From Nemopilema nomurai (taxonomy: Eukaryota; Cnidaria; Scyphozoa; Rhizostomeae; Rhizostomatidae), in assembly GCA_003864495.1 (NCBI GenBank), contig ML133456.1, positions 186,001 to 250,000 of the forward strand: DNA of 64,000 nucleotides. The letters run 5' to 3'. The first letter of the stretch is position 1, and each line of letters starts with the position of its first letter. The notes under the pieces are model-generated. The model did no database searches and was not told where the DNA came from. It worked only from the letters and a program-made list of their open reading frames with translations. The translations under genes were made by a program, and so were the position numbers. Of this stretch, positions 13,801-26,980 are shown in pieces.

Positions 13801-16800
13801 GTTAAGAATATAGCCTGGCAGCCATTTTTCTTTCCCTGGTCTTGGAAACATCCAAATTTTCTAACATGAGACTATGAAAAATAACTGACTTAGCAAGCCT
13901 ATGTTGAATCTATTACATTAGAATGAAAGTTAAAGGTAACAGTTATATTCTAGAAAACAGCAAGCTATAGGCTTTTCGTACAGAAAAACTTTGGGCAAAG
14001 GAAACTTTTTAATTTCGCATTGAGTCAGGAGTCCTTTTGGTGAATTTTGAAACTTTTCTTTGTGTAGCCCATCATGTCATTTGCCCCACTTTGCCCCACT
14101 CAGAAGACTTCGTATCCTGAAAATGGTTATCAACACAATGCCCAAGCTCTAAGCGTTTCAATTCAAAGCTGAACAAAGATTGAAACTCCATTTCCTCAAC
14201 TAACTCCGTACGCCAAGATTGTTGCTATTGAGCCTACCGGCAACTCATGATTGCTAAACCAACTCTAATGCCATGCTGCTTTGAAATGCAATGCTTTAAT
14301 GGTATGAAGCCTTCTTATTGCCCGATTTATCGCAATGCCATACTGGGAGCACTTTCTCAGACCGATTTGACCGAAAGCGTACTTGGTGTTCTTGACTATC
14401 GCTTTTTCATAAGTTTACAATTTCTTCTATTATCGGTTGATCATTTTCTTAGTTGCTTTCAACTTGTACTCGAATCAAGGGCTCTAAAGGCAAGAAAGAA
14501 GGTAACTAATGCAATATTTTTCACTGAGCCCTAGATATCCAGCCAATAAGCCGCGCCCTTATATCACCTATGCGGTAATGAAGAACAAAAGTTTACATTT
14601 ATAGCTTTAGGTGCCTAATCTTGGCCGCAAATTAGAATTTCAGGTAATCCAAGTGGATTTATAAACGCAGGCTTTATGTTAAGGCAGCCGAAGATTTTTT
14701 TCATTTACCTCAGATTCTCTTCAACAAAGAAGAAAATTTTCGTCATATAGCTTCTGCTACAGATTGCCCGATGAAATTTCCGGCTTTTTGATCAAAGAAA
14801 TGGCATTGATATGAAACCAAAATGAAATTACCCTTCAATTCCATTCGGCTTGTTCCATGGGAAAGATTGAACTGTTGTTGGCTGAAAAGTTCTACAAAGT
14901 CACACCTTAAATCTGAGGCTTATGATTTCCCTCTCCAAACACCGTTGTGAATGGTGCATCTGTCCAAGTCAAATCAAAAAGCAATGTCTCAAAAGGGGTA
15001 AAATCGTTCGAATGAAATATTGATGACGAAAGCAATGAAATTGGTTACTAAGCACAGCAAAGCTGCGAAACAAATCTGTAGAAAACATCAATGTTCATCT
15101 GATGAGATTATTTAGGGTTGTGTTAATATATGGAAGAGAATGAACTCGAAGCATTTAAGCAATTTTAACCTTATTATGGCTTGATTACCCTTGTCATAAT
15201 TTGCTTTGTTGCAGACCTGGTAGTATCTTCATTTCTAGATGTATTCTTTTATTGTAGACTTTTGTCAAATCTGGATAGGTCTTCGCAGATTTTGGGACAA
15301 ATCCCCATCATTCAATTTACTAATTTTACCTATTTTTTCTAAGTCGCATTTTTACTAACATCATGGCTTAAAACTGGAAGCTGGTCGTGTCAGAATCAAG
15401 GCCCAGAGGGAACACTTATTATGAGAAATGTGTCCTATATAATGGTTGGAATGCTTCGCTTGGCTGGTTCATGGATTCCTGCAATTGAACCACACGTAAA
15501 ATGCAGAAAAGGAAAGATGCTTCAAAACATTTGGTTCATTTCGAATGTAAAATGATTGAAGCAGCAACAGTGAACGTTCATAAAAGATCAAAAGTAAATG
15601 ACCGCATAACTTAAGTATATAGAGCAAGGTAATCGAGATGGGGAATTAACTTGCCAGAAATGTATTGCTCGTAAACAAATCTCCTTCTTTGCGCCATGTA
15701 TGGCATTTGAAAGACGGCTAAGTTCCGATTGTCTCTTGGGATATTCAAGACAGACGTGGTTCTAGAATGCAATAAGGAAAGACCCACGCAAACCCTTGAG
15801 AATTAAGGTTGTTTGGAAACTTGAATTACCCACTAAAATGAACGGTGTATGGTGTTATGACTTACGCTAAATATCATTGTAACTGGCTGCGGTTGCCCTG
15901 GAAACTGTAGCGGTTAAGAGACAGGAATAGCGTTTAGAGAACAGCCTGGGAATAAGCTCGGCTGAGTTGGAAATCGAAGGAGTAAAATCAGCCATGCAAT
16001 TTCCTTCATTTCGAGTGAAAATGAAATAGATCGAGTAAAAGATTAATAGATTAAAACCGGAACTGCAAAATAGATCATATTGGCCCAATGAATATGAACC
16101 TTGTTCTTAAAACAGTTTAAGACCCAAACAACTTTGCAATACCCAATAATCACACTTCAGCATCAACTGTGATTAGAAACTCTCCAAGATTTCTATTGAT
16201 ATAACCAACCTGATAGCCCGTTTGACAGACAGCAATGTTATAATTAAGCCTAGTCATGCGATTGCAATTTTTCAAGCAGAGCAATTAAGTGATTGGAACT
16301 TATTAACATACGATCTTGATTCATTTCTTCCTGCTCTTTCTTGTCTCTTTGTGTCGCCATAAAGCTACAAATTATCATTAGTTATCAATCTGTACTATTC
16401 TGTTTAACATCATATATATCACACATGTTAGTTTATCAAATGAAACTTTCCGGCAGTAAAGTGGAGAGATGTATTTGTTAGTAACTGATTGTCGACATTA
16501 AAAGGAGACTTGGCATTTCTGCAGGTGTAATAAGAGCTAATGATATAGAGTTGTAGGCATCTGATTTCAATGGTTGCTTGCGCATCTTTAAAAGGATTCC
16601 GAATAAAGCTTTTATTGATTCGATGAAAGCATGCTTGTCAAGAACTTGTGTTGAAGTCAAGTAGGAGTAGGAGCAGGATGGAATTATGTGTATAGATTCA
16701 AGCATTATTCTATATTACTCTGTTTATACATATAAGGCAAGAATTCAAAAAACATTGTAGAAAGATTTCGATTTCATAAAAGCTAAAAACTGGTAAAACA

Positions 16801-19800
16801 CGATTGGACCTATGTCATAAACCTAGTTATATTCGTCTGCATTTTAGCAGTCAAGTGAAGTAAAAAATTGCGAATTAAGGCAAAGCGAAAATGCATCAGG
16901 TCTTAAGAATACTAGCATCATTCACAGGTTCACGATAATCAGAAGGGGATTTTTATGAACTAAAAACGAATAAGATTTCCGAGTTAATAAGAAATCATAC
17001 TAAAAGAATTGACAAACGCATAAGGTTTGGATACAAAAGTCCAGATGAAATAGTTGTCAATTCTAGTGAAGTTTTATTTGAGTAATGGCTGTTAGAGCGA
17101 GTCACAGACTCAGGTTACTAGCTTAAACCCACAACTGATTGATACAAACTTGTACTATTACGGCTTCTTTCCGTTGTACGAGCCTAACCATATTAAATTC
17201 TTTCTTGCTTTATTTAATTGGTGAAGTTGGTATAGAGCTTTATGTGTAAGAAGTACACAGAATATCAAAAATTTTGTGGTAACTGTCTTCTATTTGCTGT
17301 CTTTATTTTAAAGTAAAACTTGACCATCTATTTTCTGAATGAAACTCCAAAATTGACCACACCGAAATGCTGGTCAAGAAAATAAAAATCTCATAGGGTG
17401 AACGAGAACACTAATATCTGGCACTCCTCATGCAAAGAACTCAATTTCCAGGCAAGTTGCAAACTTTACCAGATGAAATATTTACTTATGCACTTTGACA
17501 GCAGGCTACCCATTCATTCATAGAACAGACTGGATAGCCCATGACAAAAATTTCTTGTCCCCTATTCATCCTCCTCGCTCTTACCCTTAATTAATATAAT
17601 ATGTGAAAATGAAAATTTCTTATTAATTGAATAAAGGCCTTGCAGCTGCTGACATTTGAGTTACTAAATGTCAAACATTTATTTTTAACTAAAGAAGAGA
17701 CGATGCATGATTGTTAACAAAATAACTTTGCTCGAGAATGCTACTTTAATTCAAGGCATTTATTGACATCACTTCAGAGTTGATGAATCCAAGCACGGGG
17801 GGAATCCAAGTCTTCACCTCACAATGAACACGACCTTCAATATTTAATGACGGATGAACTTCATTGCCCTAGATAAAGAGTCTCTTTGTAGCTGTGGGCT
17901 TCTTAAATTCTCGTTGGCAAATTCCCTGGCGATCCCCTTTGTTTAAAGCCTTATGACTTCATCAAATCGATCGCTAGTCTTTCTATGACATTATTCTTTT
18001 CATCAAATGACGCTCAAAGTACGTTTATTTTGCGAAGATAAGCTTCTTCTAACAGCTATTATTTGTTCCCTGTACCTTTAAAATGTAAACCATGGATGTA
18101 TGATATGTTTTGCACGTACCTCGACAATTCCGCGGATATAAACCTTCGTCTAGGGAGCACCTTCCTTCCTTCCTTTTAGTTGTCGACTCCAAAGTGAACT
18201 GGATACCCTTGTGTCTCAAGGTAGTGTTGAGCTCCCAATAAATGTCTAGGATTTTTCTAAGTATGCTTGATTAAATTATACTTTATACTCTAAGTAAAAC
18301 CAAAAATGGATATTGTTTTAATCTCGTATCGGTACATTGTCTATGCTAAGTTGCAGGAACTCATCAACTGCTAATACTTGTCTACAGGATAGTTGAAACT
18401 AATGGCGGACAATGCGATTTTTGTCTGGGTGTTTTCCAGCTACTGTGGGCGCGATGTGTGAAAAGAGATTGTGGGGATTTCAGCCAAGCCAGAAATTAAT
18501 TTGATTTCAGAAGCGAAATCGGACCAACGGTAAGCTGCTATTGAAGATCTTGAGAAAATGCATCGAGGCTTGTTCTTGTTATCAACTCTTTCTCGTTAGA
18601 GTTTACGAACCAACGAAGCTTGCGTGAATAACCACGATTGCACTGTAGCCAAGAAGGGCCAAGGCAACTAGTTTAGAAGCTTCATAGTCTCGTTGGTCGA
18701 TTTAGCAGCAAAGACATACAATGGTTAATTGGCAGTATAAAAATTTGACAAGTCTGCGCCGTGAGAAACTTGCACGTCGATAAGGCAGTGGTTAGTGGTA
18801 AGATGACATTTGCGATTGCTGGAGGTGGTTTAGGCCAAGTCTTTGCACGTGGCGCGAACAAGTTGGAAAACAAAGACAGTCCATTGCGACCAATCATAGG
18901 GCAGCTAAATAACAGTAAGGAATCATGCAGTACTTTGGTGATGATCGATGTCTCGCATTTTGCAATGTTAGTTTGAAGAGCTTAGGTAAAGAATTTGGAA
19001 AAAGTATGCAGGGACAAAGTTAAGAGCTGAGAGAAATGGTGTCTATTTGAAATTAATAAAGATTGTTGTGGAGAATAGCGAATTACCCAAGGTCCCTAGC
19101 CAAGAAAACAAGCTTTGCTAAACGTCTTAACATTGTTTGGCAAAGTGTACAATGACTCAAATATTAGATGACTTTATGAGAAATAATGCAACTTGATTTA
19201 ACTGTTAGGGAAAGCAGATAGAGAGTCGCTTTCTTGAGCTATACGAAGAAAGCATATGTAAAGGGTAGAAAAGGGTAGAAAAGAAGACAAAAGTGGTGCT
19301 TGGATCAAATCTTTCAAATACATGGGGTAAATGGGGCCAAAATCGAACAGATTTATGTTCTAAAGAAAGAGTAATCAGCAGAGTGTCAACTTTAAATGCA
19401 TAACTGGATGAATGTTGTAATTGCTAAGCAATGAGATGGCGTTTAGATGCCTCTGTCAACCGAACTTCTGATTAAATATTCATATTGAAGACCTTGTTTA
19501 TCAGGAGGGCGGTTCGTCGTGTGAAAATTAGATCTATTCACAAGACTTGTTTTTCTGAAAGAGATATTCTTATTACTTTGCCAAACATGGAAATTTTTCA
19601 CAGCATGGGCAAACAAAGGGACCTTCTTTAACAAGCAATGAACAATAAACTCTCTGAACATTTGATTCATATAAAAAAACACAATTGGATCAATAGAAAC
19701 ATGGTTTATAGACTGCCCCGTTGTAAACAAAGCCGCAACTCGTGTTCATTAAGGTGGCGGCAGTCTCGTGCAAGTTCCAAACCGTTTCTGATTGGCCAGG

Positions 19801-22800
19801 TCGCATTTGTGTTTGAGCGTTTGAGGTTTGCGTAACAAAGCCTTGGTTAAGGCAAAGCGCCAGTTGCAACTCGATTGATTAGCATACTCGTCGAACTTTA
19901 TTAAAGCTGAAGACACAGGGCAATCAGAGAAACAGCCCTAATGTGAGGTGAAACTTGAATAGGTATTGACTGGAGGCGTCTAAGAAGCCAGATACGAGGA
20001 CTAAATGGCATTCAGCTTTGGAAGTCGACTGAAGCCTCCACTTAAACCTCAGAACGTCTGCGTATAACATCTATCATTACATAATTTTGCGTACGTGGCA
20101 TGTGAATTGACTAAGTCTCGCACTAGTGAAAGGAATTTAAGAAGAGTTGTGACAATGGGGTACAGATTCAGAAGTGGACATAGACTGGGTAAAATGCATC
20201 TGGTGCTCAGACTGGGATAAATCAAGTATACGTCAAAAATAAAAAGAGTACCCCTTTTTCTTTAATAATACAAATGGTGCATCATGACATATTTCAATGC
20301 TTCATGAGCAAAAGGCTCAGATTAAGTAATCACGAAGGTTCTAGTCGTTTCACGTTACGTACATGAAAATGTGAGCAACCCTCTAACTGACCGTTGATTA
20401 AGGATACAAAGTTGGTTTCCTCTTATCTTTATTCAAAATCAAATCATTGCCAAAAATCTAACACCATTTTTATAGAGGCCCCACGAGGCAAAGGTATATT
20501 CAAATAAATCTAGGCGATGCTAACTTCACTTAAAAGAGAAAAAGGATTTGAATAATTCAAATAAAAACTCCATCCCAACAAAGGTCTGGACTAATTTCTA
20601 AATACCGCCATGGAGACAAGATTCCTTGTCTTGAGCACTAGAAACCAAAGTGATTGGACCCTTATCAACAACATAACAACTAAATGTAATGCGCCCATAG
20701 ATGAAGCAGTATTTTTATGGTTACCTTGTGATCGCTTCGAGCATGAAACAGGGCGTGGCAGCAAAGACTTGCACGTTTTATGTTCGACAGACGTGGAGAC
20801 TCGATGATACATAAGTTTGATCTTACAGGCTCATGACAATGCAGGGACTGCATCAAATTAAATAACCCAAGTTAGCTATGAACCACGCAAAGGCTTTGCT
20901 AAAATGATACTTCAGAAGCAGACGAAAGACTAGCCACTAGCCGTTGTACATTAAAAGCAACAATCTTTAAATGCAGTATCAATTTCGATGAATAACATTA
21001 ACTCACCTCTGGTTAGTACTGGCAGTAATAGCAATAACCCCTTTGCCCAAATCAAACATCCAGTCTCTTTAAACAGCAAGAATGTCAATCTAGAAAACGG
21101 ATTACAACATCTGAGATGCTACCGAAACAGAACAACTACATGGATGATAATGAAGCTTCTGTCACATTAGATTTTAGGCTTGCGTTGCTTTAAGCTATAA
21201 GCCGCCAGAACTCTGTTTTGCTCATCAGAAGTCTTGGCCTAGCGGTAATAGCCCAGAGAACTGGCATGCGTCAATCATCAACGTCTTATCAAAATTGGTT
21301 TGTAGGCCACTGGATTCTTTGATTTCGAGGGATAATTGCTGAGGCTTAGACTAATGGATATTCCATATAAGAGTGATCTGATTGAGAAAATTATTCTTGA
21401 CAATGTTGTTTCTGAATGGAAATGTGTTAAGCAACTTAGGGTATCAGCTATGTGAAATGAGTAGGAAAACCATGTTAAGACAACTTTCAGGAGATTTATC
21501 TGGAAAATTTCCGGCTGCATTGTCAATTTCATGATCCGATCGATAAGATGGTTTGATAGAGCACACGAGCTGGAAATTGTAATCTGGTTGTGATGGATTC
21601 CAAACAGCATTTTCACAAAACTAATGCACTTAGAAACTCTTGACAACTCTTACTATGAAGGCTAACAAAAATGCTAAACGCTAAAGCTAAACGTTGGCGA
21701 ATTGTTGGAGCTAAACGGTTTCAAGAAAGCCCTACGAAGACGGGAAGATAAAACCTAGTAGGCCTCGAAGAGGGTTCTGGGCATCAACTACTAATTTTTA
21801 CTAAGTGCGATGAAATGCTCGACAACAAATACAATTATTTGAGGCTTAGTAGAAGATCAAAATTCCAAGTTACAAACTATCATAGATATGCAGCCTATAT
21901 TGTTTCTTTCATTGCTTTACTGTCTGTCAGGGAAAATATTAAAAAAGAATGTTTTCCTCTTTCAATCTAACTATTAGGCTTCGCCAATGAATGGGCTTTC
22001 TAGCTTGTCAAAGGTCCAGGTTACTCTCTGAAAGAGGGTGCAAGGAATACCTTAGCTTTTAAAAATAGCTTTTATTCTAAGAAAAAAACAGCTGATATTG
22101 ATTTACAATAGAACATGACCTTGAGAATGCTACATAGGAGAGTGCTTTTCACTATTTAGTTTATCGTTTGTGACCGTCTCTTTCAAAAGACTTATGAAAG
22201 CTTCTTTAAAGGAATATAGCTTTACCGAATTCTGGAGACAATGTTACAGACTAACTATTTTTCAAAAGATTCATCTGTTGTCATGCCACTTTAAATTATT
22301 CTGGAATAATGTAATTTAGCAATCACATACTGTTTAATATGATAGGTTTTAGGAAATTGTTGAACATCTATAGTTTCAATAACATATGGACCAATTTCTT
22401 CCTTCATCAAACCACAGTGCTCTAGATTTGAAATTAGCTTAAAAGTATAACTCTCCAATCCATGACTTTTCATTGCATTGCTTAACCCCCTTTAATTACG
22501 GTCTTATTAGAAGCAGCTGGTCAAAATGTGTTTCAACGGAAACCTCAATAAGAATTCTATCATGTTTAGCTGCTTAATACTTAGTGAGGTTTTGTTGCAA
22601 ACATTACCAACATTATTGGAAGTAAAAACATTCACAGATTTTCTCATTGGATGCATTCGCTACTGCACTAATGTATGTATGTTTTTTAATCAGTAAATTA
22701 TTTTGCCGCAATTTGACCAAAATGAAATCTGAACTGCAAGAGAAATGTTTTTCGCCTTTGAGGTAGTCCATTATTTCAACCTCGCACGAGCAATCAGATC

Positions 22801-23138
22801 ATCCTCGTTATCAGTCTCCATATTACGTCTCCGCAGAGACAGCACCAATGAAAAGACTCTAACAAACTCTTGCCTTCTCTTTGCAAAGAGATAAAAATCC
22901 TTCTACCCCTTATCATAACGGTTATTGCTACAATGGTTCAACGAAAAAAATTAACTGCAATTCTATAAACAGCTAATTAAGACTACCAAAAATAGAGCAT
23001 CTTGCTGAAGGACGTGTGAATTTACCTTGAGCTCTCTAAAAAGCTATCAAAGCCATCTTCCCCCCAGTTGCGATGTTGCCCAAATCTAGCGGCAGCGCTA
23101 GCAGCCAGAAGGATAAAGAGGGCTGGATGCGGTGACAT
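4832..23138 (-). CDS. Discoidin-domain receptor-like transmembrane protein without a kinase domain
   Basis: Eight-exon model: 23138-23026, 16364-16312, 7355-7012, 6898-6742, 6403-5915, 5696-5463, 5226-4832 on the minus strand, counting the last as the terminal exon (seven coding exons in all if no 5' UTR exon exists). All splice phases agree and the total is 1785 nt, 594 residues plus TAG. Order: signal peptide (hydrophobic core near residues 6-17); an acidic/basic linker; an F5/8-type discoidin domain (about 57-216, from CNSALGM to IYGCEW); a DDR-type second discoidin-like domain (about 224-385, with GGLGKLVDDVYGDA and MLFSEVEFATG); a Pro/Thr-rich stalk (387-484); one TM helix (485-507); and an 87-residue tail. 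Vertebrate DDRs continue into a tyrosine kinase; here the frame stops and no kinase sequence lies downstream. Drosophila Smal is a comparable kinase-less DDR relative. Exon 4 needs the weak donor GTTTGT at 6741; the stronger GTGAGT at 6762 would break the conserved Cys. Confidence 0.82.
7356..16311 (-). other. Second intron of the discoidin receptor-like gene (~9 kb)
   Basis: AT-rich, no further exon recognised. It contains a C10-type homopolymer run near 9320-9330 and a CT-rich simple stretch at about 9930-9975. Several chance open frames up to ~100 codons overlap one another on both strands and show no family motifs. A TATA-like TATAAAAT near 8461 on the + strand has no gene after it that I can identify. 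Confidence 0.5.
16312..16364 (-). CDS. Short charged linker exon of the discoidin receptor-like gene
   Basis: A 53-nt candidate exon between acceptor TTTGTAG and donor GTATGT, encoding a charged, Glu/Lys/Gln-rich peptide (FMATQRDKKEQEEMNQD). It starts with one base completing the Ser codon of the signal-peptide exon and ends with one base completing the Leu codon of the discoidin exon. The polypyrimidine tract is weak. Low sequence complexity and small size make it the least certain exon of the model. Confidence 0.45.
16365..23025 (-). other. First intron of the discoidin receptor-like gene (~6.7 kb)
   Basis: Unique-looking, AT-rich DNA without a supportable gene. Small open frames at about 18761-18976 (+) and 20591-20812 (both strands) were examined and look like chance frames: no motifs, and strong overlap with frames on the opposite strand. 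No tRNA-like B box was found. Confidence 0.45.
23026..23138 (-). CDS. Signal-peptide first exon of the discoidin receptor-like gene
   Basis: ATG at 23138-23136 opens 37 codons plus two bases, ending at donor GTAAAT (23025). The peptide begins MSPHPALFILLAASAAARFG, a good secretory signal with a small-residue cleavage region, followed by an acidic stretch. Its phase (two bases left over) matches the short exon 16364-16312, which in turn matches the discoidin exon at 7355. The assignment to this gene rests on phase, strand and the need for a signal peptide, not on homology. It could instead belong to an unrelated secreted protein. Confidence 0.5.
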
Positions 23139-25879
23139 GGGTTCCGACCTTAAACATAGGAGAAGGCAAAGACGGAAACACCAAGACACAACTGACATAG
23201 CCCAAGGAGATCAGGACAAGTTGATAGTGACATGTTAGATAGAATCAAATTATTTGAATCATGCACTATTTTGTCATGAAAGAGACCTTTAGTTTTGTCC
23301 TTTTGCAAAAAAAATTTATAATCCTGCTTGAGAGCTCTGCTATCTTGGCCACAGAAACCAGGAATGATTTCTGTACACAGCTCCAATGATTGCTAAAAAG
23401 CAGGCATTATCATATATTCATGTCATTCAATATATGTAGCTATCTATGTTTTATGTAATTAAAATGGCGAAGTTTGACCCTAGACTGTCTGGCCGACCTT
23501 GTGTTGGTACTCTGCACGATGAGTTCAACTTCCTTCGCGTGATCTGGGTATTTGCCAAAAAGACTTGGCCCTGTTCAGATAAGGGCCAGATAGCAATACT
23601 AGATCGTTCTTCAAGAGTAGTCAAGTGAAGATTTTCAAGGAACATTTTTGTCTACAGACTCACAGTGATAAGTCAATATGACAAAGCAAGTTCAGGCCTC
23701 AATAGATTAGATTAACAATGTTGAAACCGGAAGCCCGCCGAAGCAAATGTCAGCAATTTTCCGCCTTTTTCACTTTCATTTTATCCCAGTCTTAAGAAAA
23801 AACCAAACATTTCTTCTATAATTGATCAAGCCCACCTATAAAAAAGCAAACTAAGGAACAAATTGATACTAAATCAAGGCTGCCCACTGAAAAGGGATGG
23901 TTAGGGCTCAGGCAATGTAATATTTCTATACCCTTTATTTGTGTGCCGTTAATAGCAAAATAGACATCAACGTTATTTCCAGATATAGGCAAAACGAGAG
24001 ACGTCATTTCTGTGATGTATAACCTGAACTGGAATGAGTGATGAAAAAGGGCTCAACATGGTTTACTCTTGTAGCCTAAGCGAACTTCAAGCTCTGCTAT
24101 ACAACGTTAAAGAGATTTTCTCTACAAAAATGATTTATGGAAACACACTCATCGCCTTTTCATAACTTTTTCCTTCATGAAGTTACGTATCTCTAATAAA
24201 TAAAGACTTAACAACGGAAGAACTAATCAGGCAAAAAATTGAGAAGTGAATTATGTCAAGCCTTCTAAGATTCCTGTGGTTGGAACAACATTTCTAAAAA
24301 TTGATCGTTGGTATTAAAAGAACTTTGATTCTTTATTCAACTTTCTTTAACAAATTGACCTAATAACCTAACTCTGAAGCCGGAAAAACTTTTCAAGTTT
24401 AAATGAACTTGAGGCAGAAATGGTTGCCACAAACAAAGTGAGTTCTTTCTTGTGATACGCTACATTAACTACCAAAGCAAGTTAACGCGACTGCACTTCA
24501 TACGTTTCCACTTATGTGCTTCCATCCAAGGGGCAAATCACTCCAAAAAAATCTCGTACATCTTTTGTGATATTTGCAAGAGTGAATTGCCCCTCGCTTC
24601 CATCTGTATCAAAGTTAAACCTTTAGCAAAGAACGCAATTTTCGTCACAGTTTACCTCATGAGACACGTGTCCCGGTTGTGCCAAATGTATCTTTGGAAC
24701 TAATCGGTATTGGTACTAGAATTAACCAATAAAGCCCAATTGAAAGGCTTGCCTACATAGCAGGGTCATCAGAAAATAAAAGCCGGAGATCAAACGGTGG
24801 TAACAGTGTTCTGTATCGATACAACATCACTTAAAAAACTCTAACCTAATCTAGTTGTGCATATATTATTCATCTATGACACTGTGCTTACTATTGCTAA
24901 AAAGGACTTACTTTCCTCACTGCTACAGCATTCACGGCCTGTCTTTCACGCCTCTGATTCTCACGAGCCAGCAATAGGCTTTCAAGGTACAAGGAAAACA
25001 ATATTCAAGGTATCCCCTTGTTGGGGCACTTTCTGGCATCAGTCAGAATCTACGAACCATAACCTTCGATCGCTCATCTGCTTTGTGTAGATGCAATCTA
25101 GACAGGTCTCTTTAAGGCCGTACCGCCACGTACTGATATATCTCGCGTGCAAGGAACTGCACTTCGGTTCTTGGCATTGACGAACGGAAATTTTGCAATG
25201 CCGAAAAGTGTAATTCAGATGTCTACAGCATTTATCAAACAAAAACAAAGATCAGCACAGGAGATAAATAGAAAAAAATCCCAAGCAAATCTCGTTGCAA
25301 TTGAAACCGTGTTCCGGACTTTTGTAAAGGTCAAGGGTCTTAAACGTAACAACATTTCTCAGTTGCAAAGGTCGCAAATGAATGAAGACGGGTTATGGCA
25401 AAGGGGAAAGGAGAAGAAGCGTGCAAACTAGCTATGGGTCACTAGGAGTAATCTGACACCAATTACCTATTTTGCCCCCTTCTCTGTGTGAATATATAGA
25501 ATATTCGACTTACTCCATGATTTGCCCCAAGAGCATTCACTTACAAGCATCAAACGCACCATAAGCTTCGAATATGATTATAAATAGTTTCTTCAAAAGA
25601 TGATGACACAGCCTATACGATTGGCTGCTTTGGGTGAATGCCCCTAGGCTCTAAGCATTACTTGGGGGCTTGGAGGGGCTGTTAATCAGCCCAAAATGTA
25701 AAAAATACTCTAGGACATTGGGTTGGCTTTATCGCTGTGGTACCCCCCATAACAGTATGCAAAGAGAAGGCCAAGTGCTTGTTTCTTTGCAACTAACAGT
25801 ATGATTTAAGAAAAGAAAGGGCTTTCAAGCAATTTCCTGTGTACCTTTTACAGGTACAGGTAAAATGAGAAAATAATGA
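23139..25879. other. Intergenic stretch, no gene seen
   Basis: Presumed upstream flank/promoter side of the discoidin receptor-like gene. Chance frames only, including mirrored frames on both strands at 23446-23645. No repeat or RNA gene recognised. Confidence 0.45.
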
Positions 25880-26400
25880 TTTGACAACAGGTGGCACCAA
25901 GAGGCAGCAAGGGACATCCAGAGGCAGCACAAAGCAGCAAGAGATACAAAGAGGCAGAAAGGGACACCAAGAGGCAGCAAGGGACACCAAAAGGCAGCAT
26001 AGATACCAAGAGGCAGCAAGGGACACCAAGAGGCAGCAGAGATACCAAGAGGCACCAAGAGGCATCAGAGATACCAAGAGGTAGAAAGGGACACCAAGAG
26101 GCAGCAAGGGACACCAAGAGGCAGCAAGGGACACCAAGAGGCAGCAAAGGACACCAAGAGACAGCACAAAGCAGCAAGAGATACCAAGAGGCAGAAAGGG
26201 ACACCAAGAGGCAGCAAGGGACACCAAAAGGCAGCATAGAAACCAAGAGGCAGCAAGGGACACCAAGAGGCAGCAGAGATACCAAGAGGCAGCAAGAGAC
26301 ACTAAGAGACACCAAGAGGCACCAAGAGGCAGCAGAGATACCAAGAGGTAGAGAGGGACACCAAGAGACAGCAAGAGACACTAAGAGACACCAAGAAGCT
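25880..26400. repeat. Minisatellite of 10/20-bp units (ACACCAAGAG-GCAGCAAGGG)
   Basis: About 520 bp made of two alternating 10-mers of the type ACACCAAGAG and GCAGCAAGGG with many point variants. A longer block recurs about 237 bases apart: the variant starting AGCACAAAGCAGCAAGAG is at 25926 and again at 26163, followed by the same order of variants, so the array grew partly by duplicating whole blocks. All long open frames here (Arg/Gln-rich on +, Leu/Cys/Pro/Ser-rich on -) come from the repeat and are not counted as genes. Confidence 0.9.
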
Positions 26401-26443
26401 TGTCAATCATCAAAAGCACCAGTTTATTGATCCTTTTCCTCTA

Positions 26444-26978
26444 CAGTAAAGTCCCGCTTTTAAGAAACTGCCTTATAAAAAACTCAGCCTTGATTTTGCT
26501 AAATAAAACATCTGTCTAAGAAACCGTCCTGACTGGTTCGTTCACAGTTTCTTTTAAACAGGTACACAGTAATATTATATGATATGTATATTTCAATTTT
26601 TTTCAAAGGTAGAACTGACAAATCTTCAACTGCTTCATAAAACCCAAAAGAAAGTTTTTTTACCAGTTAATGAACATCTCAGTTAAAATTTTTGGATGCT
26701 ATAAAAACACGTATTAAACAATTTTGACAGATAGAGTCCTGCCTTTTGGAGAACATTTTAGAAGAAAGTCGGGCCCTGATTCTGTTATAGAACAATAGTA
26801 GAACAATAAGCCAATAAAGGAAAAACAAATAGGCTGATTGAAAAAATAATTTTCTTAAAGGTGAGATTTTACTGTGTATTGATGTTTCTTATACCATGGT
26901 ACATCAACCCTGTTTTGTTATAAGGGTACAATCAGGCTATTTTTGAGAAATGAGTTGCTTAAAGGCGGTACTTTACTG
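26444..26978. mobile_element. Non-autonomous pogo/Tigger-like MITE with TA target duplication
   Basis: Left end CAGTAAAGTCCCGCTTTTAA and the inverted right end (reverse complement CAGTAAAGTACCGCCTTTAA) form imperfect terminal repeats of about 25 bases. Both ends are flanked by TA (26442-26443 and 26979-26980), the duplication expected of Tc1/mariner-pogo superfamily elements; ends beginning CAGT with TA duplications are typical of Tigger/pogo. The 535-bp interior has no transposase frame. A partial extra copy of the end (TTTTACTGTG near 26867-26876) suggests nested or rearranged insertion. Confidence 0.7.
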
Positions 26979-26980
26979 TA

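Noticed and set aside
18131..18245. TATA-like box (GATATAAACC) followed by AATAAA at ~18237, possible short transcript
   Set aside because: No structure or family recognised; motif co-occurrence at this distance is expected by chance in AT-rich DNA.
20591..20812. Mirrored open frames on both strands
   Set aside because: No motif, and each is the shadow of the other; no splice or start context.
25793..26430. Open frames of 177-193 codons rich in Leu/Cys/Pro/Ser or Arg/Gln
   Set aside because: Translations of the 10/20-bp minisatellite in several frames and both strands; no family motifs.
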